DNA of 11,198 nt, from assembly GCA_964506005.1 (NCBI GenBank), contig CAZDLX010000121.1, forward strand, positions 1-11,198. Reading direction: 5' to 3'. The stretch is from UBA3940 sp964506005 (GTDB lineage: Bacteria; Chloroflexota; Anaerolineae; Aggregatilineales; UBA3940). The position numbers were made by a program, and so were the translations under genes. Below the pieces are notes generated by a model, which was not told the origin of the DNA, did no database searches, and worked only from the letters and a program-made list of their open reading frames with translations. Positions 1 through 5,895 of the stretch are shown here, piece after piece; positions within the stretch are counted from its first letter, which is position 1, and every line of letters begins with the position of its first letter.

Positions 1-876
1 CGCGCCGGCTTCGACGGCGCGCCAATCGTTGCCCGTCGCGATCACGATCGGGTCGATGCCGTTCATGATGCCCTTGTTGTGCGTCGCGGCCCGGTACGGG
101 TCCGCGGCGGCGAAGGCCCACGCCTCGACGATGCCGCCGGCCACGGCGTCGCCGGGGAAGTCGTCGAAGCCGAGCACGTCAAGCGGGATGGTGCACTCGG
201 CGCGCGCGAGCCGCCGGTCGGCCAGGTTGGAGAGGATGCGCAGCCCGACGCGCCCGCCGGTAATCTCCGCGATAGGCCCGGCAAGCTGCTCGCAGGCCGT
301 GTTGACCATGTTCGCGCCCATCGCATCGCGGCAGTCGTAGATCAGGTGCACGACGAGCATCGGCCCCGCAGGGGTATCCTCCAGCGCGCGCACCTCAATA
401 TCACGTGGGCCGCCGCCCAGCTCCACGACGGTTTTGTCGCAGCAGGCGGCAAGGTTGAGCAGCTCGTCCCTGTGCGCGAGAACCTTCTCGCCCGCGGCGA
501 CCACGTCGGCAAGATCGAGCACCTGGATCTGCCCGATCATCTCGGGCGGCGTGCTGCTGGTGCGGAACCCGCCCCCGGCGCGCGCCAGCTTCGCCATGTG
601 GCTGGCCGCCGCCACGACGGACGGCTCCTCCACCGCCATCGGCACCAGCACGTCGCGGCCGTTGACCTGAAAGTTGGCGGCGATGCCGAGCGGCAGCCCG
701 AACACGCCCGCGACGTTCTCGATCATCTTGTCGGCGAGGTCCAGCGTCAAACCCGGCTGGCCCGCAAGCATCTGCTGCTCTTCGGCGGTCAGGTTAGCCC
801 ACACGGCGACGGTCTCGCCGCGCCGCCCGGCGCTCAGTTGGTAGAAACCCGGCAGGCGGGAGTTCTTCTCGGCCAT
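1..876 (-). CDS. mvaA: Class II hydroxymethylglutaryl-CoA reductase, 5' part (runs off left edge)
   Basis: Interconverts HMG-CoA and mevalonate with NAD(P)H in the cytosol. The 292 visible residues begin at ATG 876 and stay open to base 1; the family is usually about 420-430 residues, so roughly the last third is missing. Recognised by EEPSVVAAAS (catalytic Glu83), the DAMGANM signature (184-190), NKGIMNGID (catalytic Lys268) and TGNDW (catalytic Asp284). Glu83 coincides exactly with the numbering of the Pseudomonas mevalonii enzyme, and Lys and Asp are shifted by one. The catalytic His lies beyond the edge. The N-terminus lacks the membrane domain of class I enzymes. An AAAGGG lies unusually close upstream of the ATG. 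The class is often called degradative, but in many bacteria it serves mevalonate synthesis; the direction cannot be decided here. Family assignment is very secure. Confidence 0.96.
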   Translation of the reverse strand, partial: MAEKNSRLPGFYQLSAGRRGETVAVWANLTAEEQQMLAGQPGLTLDLADKMIENVAGVFGLPLGIAANFQVNGRDVLVPMAVEEPSVVAAASHMAKLARAGGGFRTSSTPPEMIGQIQVLDLADVVAAGEKVLAHRDELLNLAACCDKTVVELGGGPRDIEVRALEDTPAGPMLVVHLIYDCRDAMGANMVNTACEQLAGPIAEITGGRVGLRILSNLADRRLARAECTIPLDVLGFDDFPGDAVAGGIVEAWAFAAADPYRAATHNKGIMNGIDPIVIATGNDWRAVEAGA

Positions 877-904
877 GTGCCCTTTACAACGTTCGGCGGC
901 AGTG

Positions 905-926
905 AAAAGCCCACGTCAGCGTGGGC
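905..926 (-). terminator. Stem-loop with short T run between the 1088-1735 gene and mvaA
   Basis: Bases 909-915 (GCCCACG) and 920-926 (CGTGGGC) form a perfect 7-bp stem with a 4-base loop. On the minus strand it is followed by TTTT (905-908) before the reductase start at 876. The orientation fits a weak intrinsic terminator for transcripts arriving from the upstream minus-strand genes, which would make mvaA a separate transcription unit. The T run is short, so an attenuator or a plain structural element is also possible. Confidence 0.45.
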
Positions 927-1030
927 CTGGAACCTGCTACGACTATAAAGAAAAAGCCTGCCAAAATCTATCACGATCTACCGGCAGACTATCAACTCTG
1001 CTGCGTTGGGTTGAGCCTGGCTTATTTCGG

Positions 1031-1075
1031 GAACCCCCTCCGCCAAGCATTCGCGAAGCGGTTGGGTGGGGGTTC
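1031..1075. repeat. Large stem-loop just downstream of the 1088-1735 gene
   Basis: GAACCCCC (1031-1038) pairs perfectly with GGGGGTTC (1068-1075). Inside it CCAA (1043-1046) can pair with TTGG (1062-1065), and the loop contains the self-complementary TTCGCGAA (1050-1057). It starts 12 bases after the TAA of the minus-strand membrane-protein gene, so it may stabilise or end that transcript. No T run follows in either direction. The 11-mer AACCCCCTCCG at 1032-1042 recurs at 11112-11122, suggesting a dispersed intergenic repeat family. Confidence 0.55.
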
Positions 1076-1087
1076 TACCAACAGCCC

Positions 1088-1735
1088 TTACAGTGCCTTG
1101 TCGATCCAGCGGATCTCGCTGCGCGGGCGGTTGACCGCCCACCACGTGTTGCAGCGGTGAGCCAGCTCGCGGGCGGCTTCGTAGTAGTAGGGCTCGCCGC
1201 GCCGTTTGGCTTCGTACGTCACGTAGGGCCCGAGCTTGGCCCAGGTCTTGACGACGATGGGGCTGACCCAGCGGATGATGGCTTCGTCGGAGACCCAGTT
1301 CTGCATCAGCAGGAAGCCGAGATGGTCGAACGAGTTGAGCACCAGCTTGACGTGCTGCTGGCCGATCTCGCTCAGCCCCTCGATGCCCTGCACCGGGTCG
1401 TCGGGCAGCTTCTGGTAGATCCAGCGCCGGGCCCGGATCTCCTCGTCACGCATCAGGCGCTTGAAGGCGTCGTTGTAGATGGCCATGTGCCGGTTGTCCG
1501 CCGCCTCGACGAGCTGCATCAGCGCGAAGAAGCCGCCGCCCACCACCACGGCAAACGCCGCCGCCGAGGACAGCCCCTCCAGCATCGCCCACAGGTCCCA
1601 GGCGATGACCTGCTCGCCGTGGCTGAACATCCACAGCAGCACGATGAAGATCACCCATGCGGCGAACACGCTGAGAGAAACCAGGCCCGAGAGCAGCAGA
1701 AGCTGCCCGGCGGACATGCGCTTGAGTCGGTTCAT
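1088..1735 (-). CDS. Two-helix membrane protein of unknown function (DUF4760-like)
   Basis: 215 residues starting at ATG 1735, preceded by GAGGG at normal spacing. The N-terminus has a short basic stretch (MNRLKR), then a hydrophobic helix at about 11-37 and a second at about 55-76. A largely soluble, helical domain of about 140 residues follows and probably faces the cytoplasm. That domain is rich in Trp, Arg and acidic residues (for example VLNSFDHLGFLLMQNW). The layout, two helices followed by a helical domain with a Phe-Asp-His-Leu-Gly segment, resembles DUF4760-type proteins, but I recognise this by general look rather than a diagnostic motif. The gene lies 38 bases downstream of the polysaccharide deacetylase stop codon on the same strand, so the two are probably co-transcribed. 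No enzymatic motif is visible, and function is unknown. Confidence 0.85.
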   Translation of the reverse strand: MNRLKRMSAGQLLLLSGLVSLSVFAAWVIFIVLLWMFSHGEQVIAWDLWAMLEGLSSAAAFAVVVGGGFFALMQLVEAADNRHMAIYNDAFKRLMRDEEIRARRWIYQKLPDDPVQGIEGLSEIGQQHVKLVLNSFDHLGFLLMQNWVSDEAIIRWVSPIVVKTWAKLGPYVTYEAKRRGEPYYYEAARELAHRCNTWWAVNRPRSEIRWIDKAL

Positions 1736-1773
1736 CTTTCAGCCCTCATTCTGTGGTGCGGGGTAGGGCGAAG

Positions 1774-2853
1774 CTACTCGCTGAATTCCTGCACGATGCT
1801 CACGAAGCGGGCCAGGTCCCAGTCGCCGCGCACCCGCAGGCGGCGCAGCTCGAACGGCGCGGCGCGGGTCTGCAGCGAGCCCTGTGTGATCGTGACGGCT
1901 CCCCAGTAGCCGAGCTCATGGGCCACGTTGATCACCTCGGCGTCGTAGCCGCCGGAGGGGTAGGCCACGAAGCGCGGCTGGTAGCCGAGGTTGGCGTGGA
2001 TCGTCTGCGCCGGGCCGAGCAGGTGGAACAGCAGCCAGTCACGGTCGCGCCCCCTCATGTCGTGATGCTCGCGACCGTGCACCTGGATGTCCATGCCAGC
2101 GCTGTGCATCTGGCGCAGCATGTCCCACGTCATGTAACCCGGCTGCGCGCGGTCGGTCACATCCGTGAGCACGAAGAACGTGCCCTGGTAGCCGAACTTC
2201 TGGAGCACCGGGAAGGCGACCTCGTAGTTGTCCACGTAGCCGTCGTCGAACGTCAGCACGATCGGGTTCGGCGGCAGCTCGGGCCAGCCGGTGTTCAGGT
2301 AGTAGAAGAGATGCTCCAGCGAGATGACGTTGTAGCCGTTCTCTTTGAGCCAGCGCATCTGGCGGTAGAACATCTCGGGCGTGGTCGAGAGGTCCTGCCG
2401 GTAGACGTCCGAGCCCGCGGGCGGCACGCTGATATAATGGTACATCAGAATCGGGACGTGGCGCTCGCGCATCACGTCGTCGGGTGTGGGCAGCGGCGTG
2501 GAGGTATCGGCGGGTACGGGGCTGGCCGTTGTACCGGCGGTCCCCGCCGGCGACACGGACGCCGGGGCGGCGGGCGACTCGCCCGGCAGCGTCTCCGTCG
2601 CGGGGGCGGTTTCTGAGGGCGGCTGGGAGGCCGTCTCGGAGGCGGCCAGCAGCAGCTCCGGCGTCTGGGTAAACAGGCTCAGCAGCAGCGGACGACCGTC
2701 AGGGGCCAGGGCGACGAGACCAAAGGACACGCAGCCGACGATCAGCAGCATCACCGGCACGCCGAGAATCACAAGAACCCGCTTCCACCACGGGCGCCGG
2801 GAGCGGGGAGTCTTGGCTTTCAGATGCCGTTTGGTTTGCTTGCTGCCTGTCAA
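1774..2853 (-). CDS. Membrane-anchored polysaccharide deacetylase (NodB domain, CE4)
   Basis: 359 residues. It starts with a TTG codon at 2853, the only sensible choice: the next in-frame starts lie inside the membrane helix and would remove the strongly basic cytoplasmic tail (KRHLKAK...RRPWWKR, residues 8-25). One transmembrane helix spans about 26-49, followed by a Pro/Ala/Thr/Ser-rich stalk (about 70-125) and the NodB-type domain (about 131-350). Metal and catalytic motifs are present: TFDDGY (201-206; Asp203 general base and Asp204 metal ligand in this family), His259 and His263 (HGREH) as metal ligands, and YPSGGYD (298-304). The family removes acetyl groups from N-acetylglucosamine-type polymers outside the cell, here probably peptidoglycan or a surface polysaccharide, although the actual substrate cannot be read. 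Probably in an operon with the downstream membrane protein. Confidence 0.93.
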   Translation of the reverse strand: MTGSKQTKRHLKAKTPRSRRPWWKRVLVILGVPVMLLIVGCVSFGLVALAPDGRPLLLSLFTQTPELLLAASETASQPPSETAPATETLPGESPAAPASVSPAGTAGTTASPVPADTSTPLPTPDDVMRERHVPILMYHYISVPPAGSDVYRQDLSTTPEMFYRQMRWLKENGYNVISLEHLFYYLNTGWPELPPNPIVLTFDDGYVDNYEVAFPVLQKFGYQGTFFVLTDVTDRAQPGYMTWDMLRQMHSAGMDIQVHGREHHDMRGRDRDWLLFHLLGPAQTIHANLGYQPRFVAYPSGGYDAEVINVAHELGYWGAVTITQGSLQTRAAPFELRRLRVRGDWDLARFVSIVQEFSE

Positions 2854-2923
2854 CGTTTGCTCGCAAATGCGCGGCGAGTACTGCGCGAAACACTAGAACA
2901 AATAAGCTAATTTACTGCCTATA

Positions 2924-2932
2924 ACTATACCA
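2924..2932 (-). promoter_or_regulatory. Extended -10-like promoter element for the deacetylase operon
   Basis: On the minus strand this reads TG-G-TATAGT, an extended -10 box, in the AT-rich stretch about 70 bases upstream of the TTG start at 2853. No convincing -35 hexamer is found at 16-18 bases (the hexamer there reads ATGGAG), which is tolerated for extended -10 promoters. The call rests on sequence resemblance only. Confidence 0.35.
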
Positions 2933-3006
2933 CATCTGCGTTGGTTCTCCATAAGAGATTCTACGCAATCAGCCCTGCATTGTATCACTATCGCGAGGCT
3001 CTGCTA

Positions 3007-3039
3007 CCCATGTGGGGTGAGGGCACCCGCCCCACTGGG
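3007..3039. repeat. Strong imperfect hairpin upstream of the lipoprotein gene
   Basis: CCCA (3007-3010) pairs with TGGG (3036-3039) and GTGGGG (3012-3017) with CCCCAC (3030-3035), giving ten base pairs with a single bulged T (3011). A further GGG (3021-3023) can pair with CCC (3026-3028) at the tip. It lies about 80 bases upstream of the ATG at 3122 and could sit in the 5' untranslated region. No riboswitch family is recognised. Confidence 0.5.
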
Positions 3040-3121
3040 CAAGCGTCGCTGCCTGGGTTATGATCCGCCGCGTTGAGCGTCTTTGCTCGCCGACCTAACG
3101 GCCTGAGACAGGTTTACGCCC

Positions 3122-3952
3122 ATGACCCGACCACACCTCGCCGCCCTGACCCTCCTCGCGCTGTGCCTGTTGGCGGCAGGCTGCGGCCCGACACCTGCCG
3201 CCGGCGGCCCGCCTGCTTTGACCCCGGCTGCGACCGGGCCGCGGCCAACCGCCACCGCGACGTTCCTGCCACCGCCGACTGTCACACCGTACCCCACAGC
3301 CACACCGGGCGGCGAGGCGGTGCTCCCCGCGACGGGCGAAGCGGGCCCTCGCGACGGCGGCTCAGACGCACCCGGCGCCGGGCCGCGCACCGGCGTTGCC
3401 GTTGGCGAGCAGATCTTCTATTCGACGTTCGACTCGGGCTGGCCCACCGTCGAGGAGGAGGGTGTGGCGGTATTCCTGGAGCGCGGCGGCTACGTCTTTG
3501 CGCTGGGACGCAACGCGATGAGCTACGCCAACACGACGAGCGTCAACGCGGCGAACACCTACACCGAGGTCGAAGTCACGCCGGAGACATGCCCGGCGGG
3601 CGGCGGCTACGGGCTTTTCTTCCGCTTCCGCGATACGGGCAACTACTACGCGCTCACCGTGTTCTGCGACCGGCGGGTGACGGTCTTCACGCGGGTGAAC
3701 GGCGCGCTCGTCCCCGAGGCAATCGTGGACGTGACGCTGCCCGCGGGCCTGGACCCTGCCGCCAGCAGCGCGCACACCATCGGCGTGCTGGCCCGCGGCT
3801 CGAGCTTCGCGCTGTACTTCGACGGGCAGAGCGTGACGACGTTCACCGACAACCGGCACTCGCAGGGCGATGTCGCCGTGTACGCCGTCAGCCCGCAGCG
3901 CAGCGAGCTGCGCGTGACATTTGACAACCTGGGAGTCTGGACAGCGAACTGA
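3122..3952 (+). CDS. Lipoprotein with Thr/Pro linker and beta-sandwich-like domain
   Basis: 276 residues from ATG 3122. The start is supported by a classic type II signal peptide: a hydrophobic stretch ending in LLAAGC, with Cys21 as the predicted lipid-anchor residue. A low-complexity Pro/Thr/Ala/Gly linker (about 24-92) leads to a domain of about 180 residues beginning at GEQIFYSTFDSGW. That domain has alternating beta-strand patterns and phrases such as GLFFRFRDTGNYYALTVF and LYFDGQSVTTFTD, which are typical of concanavalin-like/LamG or DUF1080-type jelly-roll folds that often bind carbohydrate. Cys157 and Cys182 could form a disulfide. No catalytic residues are evident, so binding or scaffolding is more likely than hydrolysis. 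The ribosome-binding site is weak. The next gene starts one base after the stop, so the two are translationally coupled. Confidence 0.9.
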   Translation: MTRPHLAALTLLALCLLAAGCGPTPAAGGPPALTPAATGPRPTATATFLPPPTVTPYPTATPGGEAVLPATGEAGPRDGGSDAPGAGPRTGVAVGEQIFYSTFDSGWPTVEEEGVAVFLERGGYVFALGRNAMSYANTTSVNAANTYTEVEVTPETCPAGGGYGLFFRFRDTGNYYALTVFCDRRVTVFTRVNGALVPEAIVDVTLPAGLDPAASSAHTIGVLARGSSFALYFDGQSVTTFTDNRHSQGDVAVYAVSPQRSELRVTFDNLGVWTAN

Positions 3953-3953
3953 G

Positions 3954-5201
3954 GTGGCGAACCAGCGGCACATCAACCGGCTGCGCGCACTGACACTGAT
4001 CCTGGCGCTGGTGGCGCTGGGTGTGATGCTCACGCGCCTGCGCGGGGAGTGGGACGACCTGCGTGCGACGCCTGCCGGCTCGCCTGCGCCCTCGCCAAGC
4101 CCCTCACCGTCTGACACTAACACCGATCGCGTCGTCCCCCGCGAGGACATCCCCACGCCCCAGCCCGACCTGACCCTCACGCTGGCGGGGCGCTCGACGC
4201 CTGCCGACGACTGGTCGAACCGGCTGCTGGACCGCGCCCTAACGGTCATCAGCGAGCCGCTGCCCGCGGGCAGCGCCATCGTGTGGTGGCGCGGGGCGGA
4301 CAACAGCGGGCAGCTCGCGCTGGGCGAAGGCGGCGTTCTGCTGGGCAGCCGCCCGCTCGACACTTCCGGCCTGCTCACGCTCGACGTGCTGACCCCCAAC
4401 CCCGACAGCCCGGATCAGCTCCAGACCCTGGGCCGCGTCAGCTGGGAGGGCGACGCCCTGATGCTGACGGCGCGCGGGGTGTCGCCTGGCGAGCCGGACT
4501 CGACATGGCTGCTGAGCGGCGGCACACTGCCGCTGGCGCTCAGCGCGCTGGTGGAGCAGGCGGAGGCGCGTGGCTGGGCGCTCACGGCAGCCTACAGCGA
4601 GACGCTCACCGGGCAGGGGGCGTTGGTGCTGCTCGCTGCCGTCGAGCCGGGGGACGCTACCCCGACGCCGTTCGCGCCGCCCCCCGACGTCACGCTCAGC
4701 CCCACGCCGACCGTCCCGCCACCGGCGACGCCGACGCCGACCCGCGTGCCTGAGCCCTACATGGGCGAGGTTATTGCCGGGGTGCTGGAGCCCGTCATGG
4801 AGGACGTGCGCGGTATCCCGCAGGAGGCGATGCAGGAAGCCATCGGCCTGCACCCGTGGGCCGGCCCGCTGACCTGGACCGAGACGGGGCCCCTGGTGGA
4901 CGGCATCCCGGTTGCGGTCCAGGCGGCTGACGAGCTCAACCTCTACACGCTGTACGAGACGGCAGACGGTAAGGTGGGAACGCGGCGCTTCCTGGAGATC
5001 ACGTTCGACGGCTCTGTGACCCGCTTCCCCGAGCAGCAGGTCCTGTTTCAGGAGCAGCGCATGGAAGAGGCGCTGTACTGGATCGTGCGTACCGCCGCCG
5101 AGGAAGGCGGGCGGCTTTACGTCGCGCTCGACGACTTCGGCGCGCGGCAGTCTCTCACCGTGCTGGCCTTCCGCCCCTACAGTACCTCGCCGAGCGAGTA
5201 A
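3954..5201 (+). CDS. Membrane-anchored protein with two Pro-rich linkers, unknown function
   Basis: I chose GTG 3954, giving 415 residues, rather than TTG 3921. The GTG lies one base after the stop of the preceding lipoprotein gene and puts a short basic tail (MANQRHINRLR) before a single transmembrane helix (about 11-28). Using the TTG would overlap the upstream gene by 32 bases and add an unlikely extension. After the helix come a Ser/Pro linker (about 38-72), an alpha/beta region (about 73-235), a second Pro/Thr linker (about 232-268) and a C-terminal domain (about 269-415) ending in YSTSPSE. The topology predicts that the bulk lies outside the membrane. No known domain or catalytic motif is recognised. 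The tight coupling suggests that it works with the lipoprotein, for example as partners at the cell surface, but this is inference. Confidence 0.85.
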   Translation: MANQRHINRLRALTLILALVALGVMLTRLRGEWDDLRATPAGSPAPSPSPSPSDTNTDRVVPREDIPTPQPDLTLTLAGRSTPADDWSNRLLDRALTVISEPLPAGSAIVWWRGADNSGQLALGEGGVLLGSRPLDTSGLLTLDVLTPNPDSPDQLQTLGRVSWEGDALMLTARGVSPGEPDSTWLLSGGTLPLALSALVEQAEARGWALTAAYSETLTGQGALVLLAAVEPGDATPTPFAPPPDVTLSPTPTVPPPATPTPTRVPEPYMGEVIAGVLEPVMEDVRGIPQEAMQEAIGLHPWAGPLTWTETGPLVDGIPVAVQAADELNLYTLYETADGKVGTRRFLEITFDGSVTRFPEQQVLFQEQRMEEALYWIVRTAAEEGGRLYVALDDFGARQSLTVLAFRPYSTSPSE

Positions 5202-5214
5202 GGTAAGGTGGTGA

Positions 5215-5370
5215 GTCCACAGATGACACAGAAAACACAGATGAAAGAAGGGCGATCTACCAATGATACCAAGAGCACAAATGGGTTTTTGTCTCTCTTC
5301 ATTCGTGCCATTCGTGTCATTCGTGGATCAATCTGTTTTTTCCTCTGTGACATCTGTGTCATCTGTGGAC
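5215..5370. repeat. 156-bp nested inverted repeat built from 9-bp units (possible MITE-like or REP-like element)
   Basis: The outer arms 5215-5231 and 5354-5370 are perfect 17-bp inverse copies (GTCCACAGATGACACAG). The inner arms 5254-5283 and 5300-5329 pair at 23 of 30 positions. The right half is made of two groups of three 9-mers: ATTCGTGCC, ATTCGTGTC, ATTCGTGGA (5301-5327) and CTCTGTGAC, ATCTGTGTC, ATCTGTGGA (5343-5369). The two groups differ mainly by TTCG versus TCTG, so they look like diverged copies of one unit. As a transcript it would fold into one long hairpin. No transposase is nearby and I could not identify a clear target-site duplication. Confidence 0.85.
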
Positions 5371-5472
5371 CCATCCATCAAATTCCGTGAAGCTCATGAA
5401 ATCTTCGTGAATTCCTGAAACTTTGTGACAGATCCGCAGCTCTAATCCCCGGATTAAGGGTAAGGATTAAGC

Positions 5473-5477
5473 GGGAG
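5473..5477 (+). promoter_or_regulatory. Ribosome binding site deciding the ATG 5488 start
   Basis: GGGAG ends 10 bases before ATG 5488. This favours the ATG over the in-frame TTG at 5479, which would sit only one base after this site. Confidence 0.6.
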
Positions 5478-5487
5478 ATTGGGCCAC

Positions 5488-5742
5488 ATGCGGAGAGTAC
5501 AAACGACCCCGGCGGAGCGGCGCAAACTGGACGAGCTGCTGGGCCGGGCGTTCATCAACGATGATCTGCACCGTTCGCTTCTGAGCCGGGAGTCGCGCCG
5601 GGACGTGCTCGAGGTGCACCGCCACCACTTTCAGCCAGCCACGCTGGAGTTCCTGCTTTCCATTGGCGACGTGCGCCACCTCGCCGAGTTTGCCTGCCAG
5701 GTATACGCGGGGCTCTATCCGGATTCCAGCGAAGACAACTAG
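5488..5742 (+). CDS. Small 84-residue protein resembling the NHLP/Os1348-type clan
   Basis: 84 residues from ATG 5488 with GGGAG at a suitable distance. The protein is soluble and helical, with no signal peptide or membrane segment. The pattern LDELLGRAFINDDLHRSLLS followed by a charged turn, HHFQPATLEFLL and a final helix (VRHLAEFACQVYAGLY) resembles the small proteins annotated as Os1348-family or Franean1_4349-family members of the nitrile-hydratase-leader-peptide (NHLP) clan, in which a 'grllxDpeFRxxLLxdP' segment precedes a Leu-rich C-terminal helix. Some members of that clan are RiPP precursors or leader-like proteins. There is no Gly-Gly cleavage site and no obvious core peptide; the tail (YPDSSEDN) is acidic and carries no Cys. 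No modification enzyme is adjacent. The clan assignment is by eye and moderate; that the gene is real is more certain. Confidence 0.75.
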   Translation: MRRVQTTPAERRKLDELLGRAFINDDLHRSLLSRESRRDVLEVHRHHFQPATLEFLLSIGDVRHLAEFACQVYAGLYPDSSEDN

Positions 5743-5763
5743 CTCCAGTTCGCCGCCCCCTCA

Positions 5764-5790
5764 CGGCCCGGCAGGCTGCCTGCCGGGCCG
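5764..5790 (+). terminator. Perfect 12-bp stem-loop after the small gene
   Basis: CGGCCCGGCAGG (5764-5775) and CCTGCCGGGCCG (5779-5790) are exact inverse copies with a 3-base loop, 22 bases after the stop at 5742. It is GC-rich and very stable but not followed by a T run (GTTGCG follows), so it may be a T-less terminator or an mRNA 3'-end stabiliser. Being symmetric, it could act on either strand, but only the plus strand has a gene ending here. Confidence 0.55.
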
Positions 5791-5867
5791 GTTGCGCTGC
5801 CGATATGGGGGACACTCTCTATAGCAACCTCTTGACCCGGTGGTGTAGAATGCGGTGGGCTGGATAG

Positions 5868-5881
5868 GCACGCATACGTGC
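5868..5881 (+). promoter_or_regulatory. Small hairpin directly upstream of the phosphoribosyltransferase ribosome binding site
   Basis: GCACG (5868-5872) and CGTGC (5877-5881) form a 5-bp stem with a CATA loop, ending four bases before the GGAGGA ribosome binding site (5885-5890). It could influence translation initiation, but the stem is short and may be chance. Confidence 0.25.
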
Positions 5882-5884
5882 AGT

Positions 5885-5890
5885 GGAGGA
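5885..5890 (+). promoter_or_regulatory. Strong ribosome binding site for the phosphoribosyltransferase
   Basis: GGAGGA lies five bases before ATG 5896 and fixes that start. Confidence 0.8.
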
Positions 5891-5895
5891 CCTGA

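Larger units (their letters stand above)
2854..3121. other. Divergent intergenic region
   Basis: This 268-bp spacer separates the minus-strand deacetylase and the plus-strand lipoprotein, so promoters for both must lie here or the lipoprotein is expressed from further away. The segment 2890-3000 is clearly more AT-rich than the flanking genes and contains the -10-like element for the minus strand. Bases 3007-3039 hold a strong hairpin. I see no convincing -35/-10 pair for the plus strand. Confidence 0.6.
5202..5487. other. Non-coding region holding a palindromic repeat
   Basis: This 286-bp spacer is much more AT-rich than its surroundings. Most of it is the nested palindrome at 5215-5370. 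The remainder (5371-5487) contains AATCC-CC-GGATT (around 5445-5456) and a direct repeat of GGATTAAG just upstream of the small gene at 5488. Short open frames on both strands (roughly 5177-5374 and 5208-5390) arise because the 9-bp repeat unit has no stop in some frames. I do not regard them as genes. Confidence 0.7.

Noticed and set aside
3921..3953. TTG 3921 as start of the second surface protein
   Set aside because: It would overlap the lipoprotein gene by 32 bases and add 11 residues before the basic tail. The GTG at 3954 gives a normal coupled start.
5301..5369. CRISPR-like array
   Set aside because: The 9-bp units are contiguous with no spacers and are far shorter than CRISPR repeats. 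No cas gene is present.
5177..5390. Small open frames on both strands over the repeat, encoding Met-Thr-Gln and Ile-Cys-Val-type repeats
   Set aside because: They follow directly from the 9-bp repeat unit being stop-free in those frames. There is no ribosome binding site and both overlap the palindrome.
5832..5851. TTGACC and TAGAAT as a -35/-10 promoter for the phosphoribosyltransferase
   Set aside because: The spacing is only 8 bases instead of about 17, so they cannot work together as a standard promoter.
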